In this document: positions 1 through 7,736 of the stretch, one piece after another
How the letters are laid out: each line of letters opens with the position of its first letter
Position numbering within the stretch: position 1 is the stretch's first letter
Source of the DNA: Streptomyces canus 299MFChir4.1
Lineage (GTDB): Bacteria > Actinomycetota > Actinomycetes > Streptomycetales > Streptomycetaceae
Length of the DNA stretch: 64,000 nt
Direction: 5' to 3'
Assembly: GCF_000383615.1 (NCBI RefSeq)
Contig: NZ_KB911587.1
Coordinates: forward strand, 337,476 to 401,475
Notes under the pieces: model-generated
What the model was told of the DNA's origin: nothing
The model's database searches: none
Seen by the model: the letters and a program-made list of their open reading frames with translations, nothing else
Made by a program: the position numbers and the translations under genes

Positions 1-2
1 TG

Positions 3-524
3 TACGGTCCGATGGCGGCCGGCATGGACTTCATCAAGAACGGGCGGGCCCAGGAGCATCTGAAGGCCACGCTGTTCGCGCCGGAGACGGTCCGCACGCT
101 CGCCTCCGGCGGCACGGCCCTCGTCCCCGGCCGGGCCCGCGGTGTCACCCTGGGCGGCTGTCTGTGCCTGCTCGCCTCCGAACTGGGCTCCGCCCACGCC
201 AGGCCCGGAGCGCGCGGCGGGCTGCTCTGCCTGGAGGACGTCGGCGAGGAGACGTACCGTCTCGACCGCTATCTGACCCAACTCCTGCGCGCGGGCTGGC
301 TCGACGGGGTGCGCGGGGTGCTTCTCGGGTCGTGGGAGAAGTGCGAACCGTACGAGAGGGTGCGCGCGCTGCTCCTCGACCGGCTCGGCGGCCTCGGCGT
401 CCCCGTCGTCGAGGAGTTCGGCTTCGGACACGGCGAGGGGGCGCTGACGATCCCGTTCGGGGTGACGGCCGAACTCGACGCGGACACCGGCACGCTGACG
501 CTCGGCGAACCCGCCCTGCGCTGA
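3..524 (+). CDS. LD-carboxypeptidase (peptidase S66), C-terminal part, cut by window start
   Basis: This is the C-terminal half of an S66-family serine peptidase. The family (LdcA, MccF) cleaves the bond before the terminal D-residue of tetrapeptides in murein recycling, or inactivates microcin C-like toxins. The reading frame is open to the left edge, so the true start and the nucleophilic Ser in the N-terminal domain lie outside the window. The visible part holds the two other members of the Ser-Glu-His triad: the Glu in the LCLEDVGE segment (about residue 78 of the visible protein) and the His in FGFGHGEGALTIPFG (about residue 143). No signal peptide can be judged. The start at position 12 is only an internal Met. 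Family assignment is confident; the exact substrate is not known. Confidence 0.88.
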   Translation, partial: YGPMAAGMDFIKNGRAQEHLKATLFAPETVRTLASGGTALVPGRARGVTLGGCLCLLASELGSAHARPGARGGLLCLEDVGEETYRLDRYLTQLLRAGWLDGVRGVLLGSWEKCEPYERVRALLLDRLGGLGVPVVEEFGFGHGEGALTIPFGVTAELDADTGTLTLGEPALR

Positions 525-681
525 GCCAGCCACGGGTGCGCGCAGCGGCACTGACGGCGGCCCGGCGGGGATTCACCCCACCAAGGACAGGGGCAGGGGC
601 GGGGCGTGGGCGCCCTGATCGGCGCGCTGTGCGGGACGTACGTCATGAAGAACCGCGGTCAGGTCGTCGTAGGCTGGCGGG

Positions 682-1245
682 ATGCCGCACACCGCTTCCC
701 GCTGTCTCGCCGAAGGCCCCCGCGTCGGCATTCGTCACTTCACCTACGAGGACGCCGCCGAGTTCACCGCGCGGGCCCGGGAGAGCAAGGAACTGCACCA
801 GCCCTGGCTGTTCCCGCCGGACAGCGAGAGCGCCTACCTCGCGTACGCCGGCCGGCTGATCGAGGACCCGGCCAAGGCGGGGTTCCTGGTCTGTAAGAAG
901 GACGGGGAGCGGGGCGGCGGGGCCATCGCCGGGTTCATCAACATCAACAACATCGTCCAGGGCGGCTTCTGGTGCGGGGCCCTCGGTTACGGCGCCTTCG
1001 CGCACGCCGCCGGGCGCGGGCTGATGCGCGAGGGGCTGAACCTCGTGGTCGACCACGCCTTCGGCCCGATGCGGCTGCACCGTCTCGAGATCAACGCACA
1101 GCCCGGCAACACCGCCTCCCTCGCCCTCGCCCGCAGCTGCGGCTTCCGGCTCGAAGGGTTCTCCCCGAAGATGCTCCACATCGACGGGGAGTGGCGGGAC
1201 CACGAGCGCTGGGCGATCACCGCCGAGATGCGGGCTTCCGGTTGA
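682..1245 (+). CDS. GNAT N-acetyltransferase, RimJ/RimL type
   Basis: This 187-residue protein is the size of RimJ/RimL N-acetyltransferases, which move an acetyl group from acetyl-CoA to a protein N-terminus or small amine. The GNAT core is visible: the strand GALGYGAF followed by AHAAGRGLMREGLNLVVDHAF, the acetyl-CoA loop and helix (about residues 100-125), then the RLEINAQPGNTASLALARSCGF segment typical of the subfamily (about 133-155). It ends inside the 3' end of the convergent DUF6204 gene, a 29-base tail overlap. The ATG at 682 is the first in-frame start that leaves the conserved N-terminal strand intact. The substrate is unknown. Confidence 0.85.
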   Translation: MPHTASRCLAEGPRVGIRHFTYEDAAEFTARARESKELHQPWLFPPDSESAYLAYAGRLIEDPAKAGFLVCKKDGERGGGAIAGFININNIVQGGFWCGALGYGAFAHAAGRGLMREGLNLVVDHAFGPMRLHRLEINAQPGNTASLALARSCGFRLEGFSPKMLHIDGEWRDHERWAITAEMRASG

Positions 1246-1564
1246 TCTTCATGGTGTCGAGGTCCGTGACCGTCGACCTCAGGTCGCCGAAGCCGTAGCC
1301 GAGCTCACGGAGTGCCGTCTGCGCGCGGTCCTCGGCGATCGCGCCCGCCATCTCCTCGCCGTCCGCCGCGTCCGACACCACCACGTACCGCATGGAGAAG
1401 TGCTTCAGCGGCGCCGGTTCGTAGGACAGCGAGCCCTCCTCGGAGAACCGCATGCTCGCCATGCCGTGGTCCGCCGCCTCGGCGAGCAGCCCGGCACGGG
1501 CCTCGTCGGTGAGCCCCTCCCACGTGCCGCGGACGATCACCCGGTAGGTGTGCTGCTCACTCAC
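1217..1564 (-). CDS. DUF6204 family protein (115 aa)
   Basis: This small cytosolic protein matches the actinobacterial DUF6204 family as I remember it (N-terminus SEQHTYRVIVRGTWEGLT). The function is unknown. The long open frame continues upstream to 1756, but only the part from GTG 1564 has normal composition; the upstream residues are an Arg/Pro-rich shadow. The GTG has a GGGAG ribosome site about seven bases upstream. It has no membrane segments and no Cys. It overlaps the GNAT gene tail to tail by 29 bases and starts about 60 bases from the divergent arginase-like gene. Confidence 0.75.
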   Translation of the reverse strand: MSEQHTYRVIVRGTWEGLTDEARAGLLAEAADHGMASMRFSEEGSLSYEPAPLKHFSMRYVVVSDAADGEEMAGAIAEDRAQTALRELGYGFGDLRSTVTDLDTMKINRKPASRR

Positions 1565-1623
1565 TGTCGCTCCCTCGCGTATCTCCGTGGACGGTCGACT
1601 GTACGTCGGCGAGGATGCTCCGC

Positions 1624-2555
1624 ATGCGGAATATCGTCGTGCTGGACGCCCCCTCCAACCTCGGCCTGCGCCCGCCCGCCCCCGGTACCGTGCCCGGCTG
1701 CCACAAACTCGCCGGCGCCCTCCGCGAGCAGCGGATCGTGGTGGGGGTCCCCCCACGCCTTTAAGGCAGTGGGGGAGGCTGCACGCCCTGGAGGGCGGGG
1801 TGGTCGTACCGCCGCGCTACGACCGCGGGGACTGGCAGGAGGGCGACGGGGTCTTCAACGCCGCCGCCATCGCGTCGTACACCGTGAAGCTGGCCGACCG
1901 CATCGAGCGCCACGTGCGCGCCGGGGAATTCCCCGTCGTCCTCGGCGGGGACTGCTCCGTTCAGCTCGGCGCCTCGCTCGCCCTGCGCCGGGTCGGACGT
2001 TACGGACTGGCCGCGATCGACGCCTCGCCGGACTTCCGGCACCCCGGCAACTCCGACCGGATCGGCGCGGCGGGCGGCGAGGAGGTCGCGCTGGGCACCG
2101 GCCGCGGACAGGAGGACCTGACGGACCTGGAGGGGCTGAAGCCCTATCTGCGGGACGAGGACGTGCGGTTCTTCGGGATCCGCGACGCGTTCGAGGAGGA
2201 CCGGGCCGAACTCGCCGGCCTCAAGATCCCGGTGGTGACCGTCGGTGACGTCCGGGAGTGGGGTGCGGACGCCCTCGCCCGGGCCACCGCCCAGGCCTTC
2301 GAGACCCCGGAGATCGACGGCTTCTGGGTGCACCTGGACGCCGACTGCCTCGACCCGTCCGTGATGCCCGCTGTCGACAGCCCCGACCCGGACGGGCTCC
2401 AACCCGCCGAACTCGTCGCGCTGCTACGGCCGTTGCTCGCCTCCCCTTCCTGCGCCGGCCTCAACGTCACCATCTACGACCCCGATCTGGACCCCGAGGG
2501 CACCGCGGGCGCGCTGCTCACCGACATCGTCGTGGACGCCTTTGCGCAATCCTGA
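1624..2555 (+). pseudogene. Arginase/agmatinase-family gene, frameshifted by a small inserted repeat
   Basis: The N-terminal piece starts at ATG 1624 (GAGG nine bases upstream) and reads MRNIVVLDAPSNLGLRPP, a normal ureohydrolase opening, but stops at TAA 1762-1764. The rest, in another frame, resumes around 1785 (EGGVVVPPRYDRGDW) and runs to 2555. It includes the metal-site segment HLDADCLDPSVMPAVDSPDPDG and the loop GGDCS. The break coincides exactly with a roughly 37-base GC-rich palindromic element at 1741-1777. Further decay is possible: the usual DxHxD metal motif reads DASPD here, so the His ligand is missing. Intact relatives hydrolyse guanidino compounds with two Mn ions. It is either a true pseudogene or a sequencing error in the GC-rich repeat. 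The substrate is unknown. Confidence 0.75.
1741..1777. repeat. GC-rich palindromic insertion element, copy 1
   Basis: The sequence begins GTGGGGGTCCCCCCACGCC and continues TTTAAGGCAGTGGGGGAG. Its halves CCCCCACGCC/GGCAGTGGGGG can pair. It is nearly the same as 2693-2730, about 0.95 kb away. Here it breaks the reading frame of the arginase-like gene by introducing an in-frame TAA and a net shift. Confidence 0.8.
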
Positions 2556-2595
2556 CCGGCAGCTCCCCTGGCCGACTCGGTGCCGAGCGGTTTCC

Positions 2596-4554
2596 ATGGT
2601 GATCGTGACGACGATCCGGCGAGACGTGCTCACCCTGCCCGCCGCACCGCTGGGCCCCGACAACCCCCTGCCCCCGCTGCGGCTCCTGCACGATGGGGGC
2701 ACCTCCCACGCCCTCAAGGCAGTGGGGGACCACCGCATCGACGTGCGGGAGCGCGACGACCTGCCCCGGGACATGGCCCGGCAGGCGGGTTACGGGCCAC
2801 TGGGGAGCCTGCTGCCCGTCCGTGTCCGGGACGGCTACGGCAGAGAGCGCGCACCCCGCGCCTTCGAGACGGTCGTGATCGAGAACGACCGGCTCAGGGC
2901 CACGGTCCTCCCCGGTCTCGGCGGCCGGGTCGCCTCCCTCCTCCACAAGGCCACCGGGCGTGAACTCCTGTACCGCAACCCGGTGTTCCAGCCGGCGAAC
3001 TTCGCCCTGAACGGCGCCTGGTTCTCCGGCGGCATCGAGTGGAACATCGGCGCCACCGGCCACACCACCCTGTCCTGCGCACCCCTGCATGCCGCCCGCG
3101 TGCCCGCTCCCGACGGCGGAGAGATGCTCCGCCTGTGGGAGTGGGAGCGGCTGCGCGACCTGCCCTTCCAGGTGGACCTGTGGCTCCCGGACGGGTCGGA
3201 CTTCCTGTACGCCGGAGTGCGCATCCGCAATCCGCACGAGCGGCCGGTACCGGCCTACTGGTGGTCGAACATCGCCGTCCCCGAGGGACGCAGGGTGCTC
3301 GCCCCGGCCGAGGACGCCTGGCAGTTCGGCTACGAGCGCCACCTGCGCCGGGTGCCCGTCCCGCCGGACCCCCTGGACAGCCCGTACGCCGCCGACTACT
3401 TCTACGACCTGCCCGACGCCCGGCGCCGCTGGATCGCCGCCCTCGACGGCGACGGCCACGGCCTGGTGCAGACGTCCACCGACCTCCTGCGCGGCCGCAA
3501 GCTGTTCGTGTGGGGGACCGGCAGCGGCGGCCGGCGCTGGCGGGAGTGGCTCACCGAACCAGGCACCGGCGGCTGCTGCGAGATCCAGGCCGGACTCGCC
3601 CGCACCCAGCTGGAGCACGTACGCCTGGACGCCGGGAGCGAGGTGGCGTGGCTGGAGGCGTACGGGCCGCTCAGCGCGCCGCCGGTGCCGGCCGAGGCGG
3701 AGGCACACCTGGAAGCCGTACTGCCGCGGGCCGCCGTCGACGCGGCCTACGCCGCCTGGAAGCCGTACGCCGACACCGAACCCGGCGAGACCCTGGCCGT
3801 CGGCTCGGGCTGGGGCGCCCTCGAAGCGCTGCGCGCCGACTGGAAGCTGCCCGGCACCCCATTCGGGGAAAGCACCCTCGGCCAGGCGCAGGAGCCCTGG
3901 CTGGAGCTGCTGCGCACCGGGTCCCTCCCCGAACCGCGCCGGGTACGGCCGCCCGGGGACACCCTGGTCGCCCCGCACTGGCGGGACATGCTGGAGACCG
4001 CGCCCGCCACCCCGCTCGCCGAGTACCACCTGGGAGTCGCCCAGTGGCACGCGGGGGACCGGGCACAGGCCGTGCGCAGCTGGGAGCGGGGACTCGAACT
4101 GGCGCCGTCCCGCTGGCCGTTGCTGCGCTGTCTCGCCGTGGCCGACCAGGAGAGCGGCAACCGGGAGCGGGCCGCCGACCGGTACGCCGACGCCTTCGAC
4201 GACCTGTGCCACGAGCGGCGCGACGACGGCGAGACGTGGACGGCGGCCACCGCCGCGCTCGGCCGCGAGACGCTGGAGGCGCTTCTCGCGGCGCGGCGTA
4301 CTTCCGAGGCGCGTTCCGTGTGGGAGCGGCTGTACCCGGCGATCCGGGCGCGCGGCAGGTTCCGGCTGATCGAGGCCGGACTGCTGCTCGCCGAGGGACG
4401 GCCCGAGGCGGCCCGGGCCGTCTTCGAGGACGGCTTCGAGGTCGCCGACCTGCGGGAGGGCGCCGAGGCGATCGGCGAACTGTGGAGCCGCATCAGCTCC
4501 CCCGACGAGCCGCTTCCGGCGCGCTACGACTTCCGTATGCGGCCGCCGACGTAG
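2596..4554 (+). CDS. DUF5107 domain protein with C-terminal TPR-like repeats
   Basis: This 652-residue protein has a DUF5107 region (about residues 75-360; KATGRELLYRNPVFQPANFA, GGIEWNIGATGHT), related to aldose-1-epimerase-like folds. A tetratricopeptide-like C-terminal half follows (about 445-640; EYHLGVAQWHAGDRAQAVRSW). In this family the DUF5107 domain is thought to bind sugars; the reaction is unproven. The ATG at 2596 was chosen because it avoids overlapping the gene upstream and starts the usual N-terminal strand; 2542 is an in-frame alternative. Residues about 31-43 (DGGTSHALKAVG) do not belong to the family. They are encoded by a palindromic repeat inserted in frame at 2693-2730. Confidence 0.82.
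   Translation: MVIVTTIRRDVLTLPAAPLGPDNPLPPLRLLHDGGTSHALKAVGDHRIDVRERDDLPRDMARQAGYGPLGSLLPVRVRDGYGRERAPRAFETVVIENDRLRATVLPGLGGRVASLLHKATGRELLYRNPVFQPANFALNGAWFSGGIEWNIGATGHTTLSCAPLHAARVPAPDGGEMLRLWEWERLRDLPFQVDLWLPDGSDFLYAGVRIRNPHERPVPAYWWSNIAVPEGRRVLAPAEDAWQFGYERHLRRVPVPPDPLDSPYAADYFYDLPDARRRWIAALDGDGHGLVQTSTDLLRGRKLFVWGTGSGGRRWREWLTEPGTGGCCEIQAGLARTQLEHVRLDAGSEVAWLEAYGPLSAPPVPAEAEAHLEAVLPRAAVDAAYAAWKPYADTEPGETLAVGSGWGALEALRADWKLPGTPFGESTLGQAQEPWLELLRTGSLPEPRRVRPPGDTLVAPHWRDMLETAPATPLAEYHLGVAQWHAGDRAQAVRSWERGLELAPSRWPLLRCLAVADQESGNRERAADRYADAFDDLCHERRDDGETWTAATAALGRETLEALLAARRTSEARSVWERLYPAIRARGRFRLIEAGLLLAEGRPEAARAVFEDGFEVADLREGAEAIGELWSRISSPDEPLPARYDFRMRPPT
2693..2730. repeat. GC-rich palindromic insertion element, copy 2 (in frame)
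   Basis: The sequence begins ATGGGGGCACCTCCCACGCC and continues CTCAAGGCAGTGGGGGAC. It differs from copy 1 (1741-1777) at a few positions and by one base in length. It adds about 12 residues (DGGTSHALKAVG) to the DUF5107 protein without breaking the frame. Confidence 0.8.
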
Positions 4555-4568
4555 GGGAGCCGGTCCCG

Positions 4569-4919
4569 TCAGGTGACGTTGCGGTCCACGTACTCGTACA
4601 CCACGCCGTCCGGATGCATCGCGATCAGATTGCGGCCCACCGGCGTGGGCACCGGGCCCGCGATGACCCGGGCGCCCAGCTCGCTGAGCAGCTGGTGGGC
4701 CTCGTCGACGTCCTTCACCGCGATGGTCGCCGCGACCTTGCGCAGCACCTCCAGCTCGGCCTCGGGGCCGCTCATCAGCAGGAAGCAGCCCACCGCGGCG
4801 ACCTGGACGCCGCCGCGCTCGAAACGGAGGGCCGTGGCGCCCGCGAGCCGTTCGTAGAAGACGACCGCGGCCTCCAGGTCGTCGACACAGACACGCAGCG
4901 TGGTTCCCAGAATGTCCAT
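4569..4919 (-). CDS. VOC family (glyoxalase-like) protein
   Basis: The 116-residue protein has the single-domain length of the vicinal-oxygen-chelate superfamily. The two beta-alpha-beta-beta-beta halves are visible: LRVCVDDLEAAVVFYERLAG (about 8-27) and ATIAVKDVDEAHQLLSELGA (about 64-83), ending in the metal-site strand AMHPDGVVYEYVDRN. Members include glyoxalases, dioxygenases and antibiotic-binding proteins; nothing here fixes the substrate. It is convergent with the DUF5107 gene, with only 14 bases between stops. Confidence 0.82.
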   Translation of the reverse strand: MDILGTTLRVCVDDLEAAVVFYERLAGATALRFERGGVQVAAVGCFLLMSGPEAELEVLRKVAATIAVKDVDEAHQLLSELGARVIAGPVPTPVGRNLIAMHPDGVVYEYVDRNVT

Positions 4920-5010
4920 GCGGACGAGCCTAATTGCGGTCGCAGGGCCGCGGAGATCGTTTCACGCGATCCTCCCGACCCGGCCGCCCGTACCGCACAC
5001 GCGGCCCGGC

Positions 5011-5035
5011 GTTATGCGCACGCCTGTGCGGGTAC
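5011..5035 (+). promoter_or_regulatory. Possible stress-sigma (SigB-type) promoter, near-leaderless
   Basis: GTTA at 5011-5014 and GGGTAC at 5030-5035 are separated by 15 bases, close to the SigB-family consensus GTTT/GNNT-N14-16-GGGTAC/T. A start point seven bases after the -10 would lie about three bases before ATG 5045, so the transcript may be leaderless. Consistent with that, there is no Shine-Dalgarno sequence before the ATG. Confidence 0.4.
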
Positions 5036-5044
5036 CCGGCGGCC

Positions 5045-5551
5045 ATGGAGCGCTTGGATCACCTGGAGCATCTGGACAGGCATCTGGTCGACGAGCTGGC
5101 GCAGGTGGCGCGCGAGACCGTACGGGACGAGCTGCGCGAGCAGACGCGCAAGCAGCGCCGTACGGCCATGCTGTACGCCGCGTCCGGTGCCGTCGCGCTG
5201 TACGCGGGGGCGGCCCTGGCACTCGCCGTGGGCCTGGCCCTCGCCCTCGGGCTGCCCGACTGGGCCGCCGCACTGATCACCGCCGTGATCCTGGGGGCCG
5301 TGGCCTACGCACTGCGCGGTGCGGCCAGGCCGTCCGCGTCCCGGCCGAGGGCCGGGCGGGAGGCGGAGGCGGCGGCCGTTCCGGACCGGACCGCCGAGGC
5401 GGCCGCACCGGTGGCGGCCCCGCCGAGCGGGCTCGGGACGCCCTATCCGCCCATGCCGCCCGTCGCCCCCGGGACCCCGGGCACACCGGAGCCGGGCACC
5501 GCGCCGGGGCAGGACGGCATCGACCCCGAGCAGCCGCACCACCGGGCCTGA
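5045..5551 (+). CDS. Holin-X-like (PF07332 type) membrane protein
   Basis: The protein has 168 residues. An N-terminal amphipathic, charged stretch (about 1-40) precedes two transmembrane helices (about 40-65 and 68-85), followed by a long Pro/Ala-rich hydrophilic tail (about 90-168). This layout matches the putative actinobacterial Holin-X family, whose members are chromosomal and mostly not phage genes; they may stabilise or remodel the membrane under stress. The SDR gene follows 36 bases downstream on the same strand, probably as an operon. The start is ATG 5045 because the upstream frame has Arg/Pro-rich shadow composition. Confidence 0.68.
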   Translation: MERLDHLEHLDRHLVDELAQVARETVRDELREQTRKQRRTAMLYAASGAVALYAGAALALAVGLALALGLPDWAAALITAVILGAVAYALRGAARPSASRPRAGREAEAAAVPDRTAEAAAPVAAPPSGLGTPYPPMPPVAPGTPGTPEPGTAPGQDGIDPEQPHHRA

Positions 5552-5587
5552 CGCCCGGTGGCGCGTGACGCAGGGAAGGAAGCGCAC

Positions 5588-6604
5588 GTGAAGCAGGGCA
5601 AGGTCGTCGTGGTGACCGGGGCAAGCGGCGGCGTGGGACGGGCCACGGCCCGGGCCTTCGCCGAACGCGGCGCCCGCGTCGCCCTGCTGGCCCGCGGCCG
5701 CGAGGGCCTCGCGGCCGCCGCCGACGAGGTGCAGCGGGCAGGCGGTGAGGCGCTCGTCGTGAGCGTCGACATGGCCGACCCCAAGGCGGTCGACGACGCC
5801 GCCCAGCAGGTCGTCGACGCCTACGGGCACATCGACGTCTGGGTCAACAACGCCTTCACCGGGGTCTTCGCGCCCTTCACGGAGATCACCCCGGACGAGT
5901 TCCGGCGGGTCACCGAAGTGACGTACCTGGGCTATGTGTTCGGCACCCGGGCCGCCCTCCACCACATGCTGCCGCGGGACCGCGGCACGATCGTGCAGGT
6001 GGGGTCCGCGCTGGCCTACCGGGGCATTCCCCTGCAGTCCGCGTACTGCGGGGCCAAGCACGCCATCCAGGGCTTCAACGAGTCCCTGCGGTGCGAGCTG
6101 CTCCACTCGGGCACCGGTGTCCGTACGACCATGGTGCAGCTGCCGGGCCTCAACACACCCCAGTTCGACTGGGTGTTGAACCGGATGCCCGGCAAGGCCC
6201 GTCCCGTGGCGCCAGTCTACCAGCCCGAGGTCGCCGCACGCGCGGTCGTCCACGCGGCCTCCCACGCGCGCCGGCGGGAGTACTGGGTCGGCGGGTCCAC
6301 GGTGGCCACGCTCGTCGCCAACGCCGTCGCGCCCGGGGTCCTGGACCGCTATCTCGCCCGCACCAACTTCGAGGCACAGCAGGAGGAGGGCGAGCACGGC
6401 GGTCCCGGGAACCTGTGGGCGCCCGCGGACGGGCCGCACGGACGGGACTTCGGGGCGCACGGGCGGTTCGACGAGGAGACCGTGTCCAAGAGCCCGCAGG
6501 ACTGGCTCTCCCGCAACCGCGCCCGCCTGGGCGTGGGGCTCGTGGCGGCCGCGGCCGGCGCGCTGGGTGTCACGGTGACTTCCGGGCTGCGCCGCCGGGG
6601 CTGA
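5588..6604 (+). CDS. SDR-family oxidoreductase with C-terminal membrane anchor
   Basis: This classical short-chain dehydrogenase/reductase has 338 residues. The cofactor motif TGASGGVG is at 10-17, NNA at about 87-89, and the catalytic pair is Y153-K157 (SAYCGAKHA). It is longer than the usual 250 residues. An extra C-terminal region (about 250-338) ends in a hydrophobic helix (LGVGLVAAAAGALGVTV), suggesting membrane attachment. The GTG at 5588 has GGAAGGA seven bases upstream; the ATG at 5558 would lose this and add foreign residues. It probably shares a transcript with the Holin-X-like gene. The substrate is unknown. Confidence 0.85.
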   Translation: MKQGKVVVVTGASGGVGRATARAFAERGARVALLARGREGLAAAADEVQRAGGEALVVSVDMADPKAVDDAAQQVVDAYGHIDVWVNNAFTGVFAPFTEITPDEFRRVTEVTYLGYVFGTRAALHHMLPRDRGTIVQVGSALAYRGIPLQSAYCGAKHAIQGFNESLRCELLHSGTGVRTTMVQLPGLNTPQFDWVLNRMPGKARPVAPVYQPEVAARAVVHAASHARRREYWVGGSTVATLVANAVAPGVLDRYLARTNFEAQQEEGEHGGPGNLWAPADGPHGRDFGAHGRFDEETVSKSPQDWLSRNRARLGVGLVAAAAGALGVTVTSGLRRRG

Positions 6605-6641
6605 GCAGGGGCGGGCCGGGGGAGCACCGGGGCAACGGAGT

Positions 6642-7733
6642 TCAGGCCACCCGGTACTCCTCCACCTCCTCCGTGCGCAGCGTCAGACCGTGGCCCACCC
6701 CCGCCACCGGGCGGACCGTGCCTCCCGTCGGATCCAGTGCGCCGTCGAAGAACATGTCCTCGATGCGCACATGGTCGTGGAACCACTCCATGTGCCGGAT
6801 GTTGGGGATCGCGGCGGCCGCCGCCGCGTGCGCGTGCGGAGCGCAGTGGGTGGAGATCTCCAGGCCGTGGGCCTGGGCCAGCGCCGCCGCGCGCAGGAAC
6901 TCCGTGACACCGCCGCAGCGGGTCGCGTCCACCTGGAGACAGTCCACGGCGCCGGCCGCGATCATGCGCGCGAAGTACGGCAGGTCGTAGCCGTACTCAC
7001 CGGCCGTGACATCGCAGACGAGGGCGTCACGGACCAGCCGCAGGCCCGTCAGGTCGTCCGATGACACCGGTTCCTCGAACCAGCCGACGCCGTGCTCCAC
7101 CAGGGCGTTGCCCACCCGGACCGCCTGCTTGCGGGTGTACGCGCCGTTCGCGTCGACGTACAACTCCGCGTCCGGGCCGATGACTTCACGGGCCGTGCGG
7201 ACCCGGGACAGGTCGCGGGGGACCGCCCGGCCCCAGCTCTCGCCGATCTTCAGCTTGACGCGGGGGATGCCCTGGCCGTGCACCCAGCCGTTGAGCTGCG
7301 CGGCCAGATGCGTGTCGTGGTACGTCGTGAAGCCACCGCTGCCGTAGACGGGAACGTGCTCGCGGGCGACGCCGAGCAGACGCGCCAGCGGGAGTTCCAG
7401 GACGCGGGCCTTCAGGTCCCACAGGGCGATGTCGAGGGCCGAGATCGCGCACGCCGCGATGCCCGGACGGCCCGCGTTGCGGACCGAACGGCACATCGCG
7501 TCGTGCAGCGCCGGGATGTCCATCGGGTCGCGGCCCTCGACCAGCGGTCCGAGCCGCTCGGTGAGGAAGTCACCGACCGCGGCCGGGCCGTAGGTCCAGC
7601 CCGTGCCGGTCTCCTCCCCGGTCGTCACCTCGGCGATCACCATCGTCGTGGTGTCCCAGGCGAGCGTGCCGTCGGCCTCGGGGGCGTCGGTCGGCACCGT
7701 GTACACCGAGACGACCGGGCGGTGGAGTCTCAT
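6642..7733 (-). CDS. Enolase-superfamily (mandelate racemase/muconate lactonizing type) enzyme
   Basis: This 363-residue enzyme has the two-domain layout of the family: a capping domain (1-130) and a (beta/alpha)7-beta barrel (about 130-340). The barrel bears the base KLK (K160, K162), the three Mg ligands in VDANG (D194), FEEP (E220 or E221) and AGE (E246), and D269. Such enzymes abstract a proton alpha to a carboxylate to racemise, dehydrate or cycloisomerise sugar acids or dipeptides. The specificity cannot be read here. It starts three bases after the LLM oxidoreductase stop, so both are very likely one transcript. Confidence 0.85.
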   Translation of the reverse strand: MRLHRPVVSVYTVPTDAPEADGTLAWDTTTMVIAEVTTGEETGTGWTYGPAAVGDFLTERLGPLVEGRDPMDIPALHDAMCRSVRNAGRPGIAACAISALDIALWDLKARVLELPLARLLGVAREHVPVYGSGGFTTYHDTHLAAQLNGWVHGQGIPRVKLKIGESWGRAVPRDLSRVRTAREVIGPDAELYVDANGAYTRKQAVRVGNALVEHGVGWFEEPVSSDDLTGLRLVRDALVCDVTAGEYGYDLPYFARMIAAGAVDCLQVDATRCGGVTEFLRAAALAQAHGLEISTHCAPHAHAAAAAAIPNIRHMEWFHDHVRIEDMFFDGALDPTGGTVRPVAGVGHGLTLRTEEVEEYRVA

Positions 7734-7736
7734 CGC

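Noticed and set aside
5045..5551. Holin-type genes (with 36992-39076) as evidence of a prophage
   Set aside because: No integrase, capsid, terminase or lysin genes; both families are common chromosomal actinobacterial genes.
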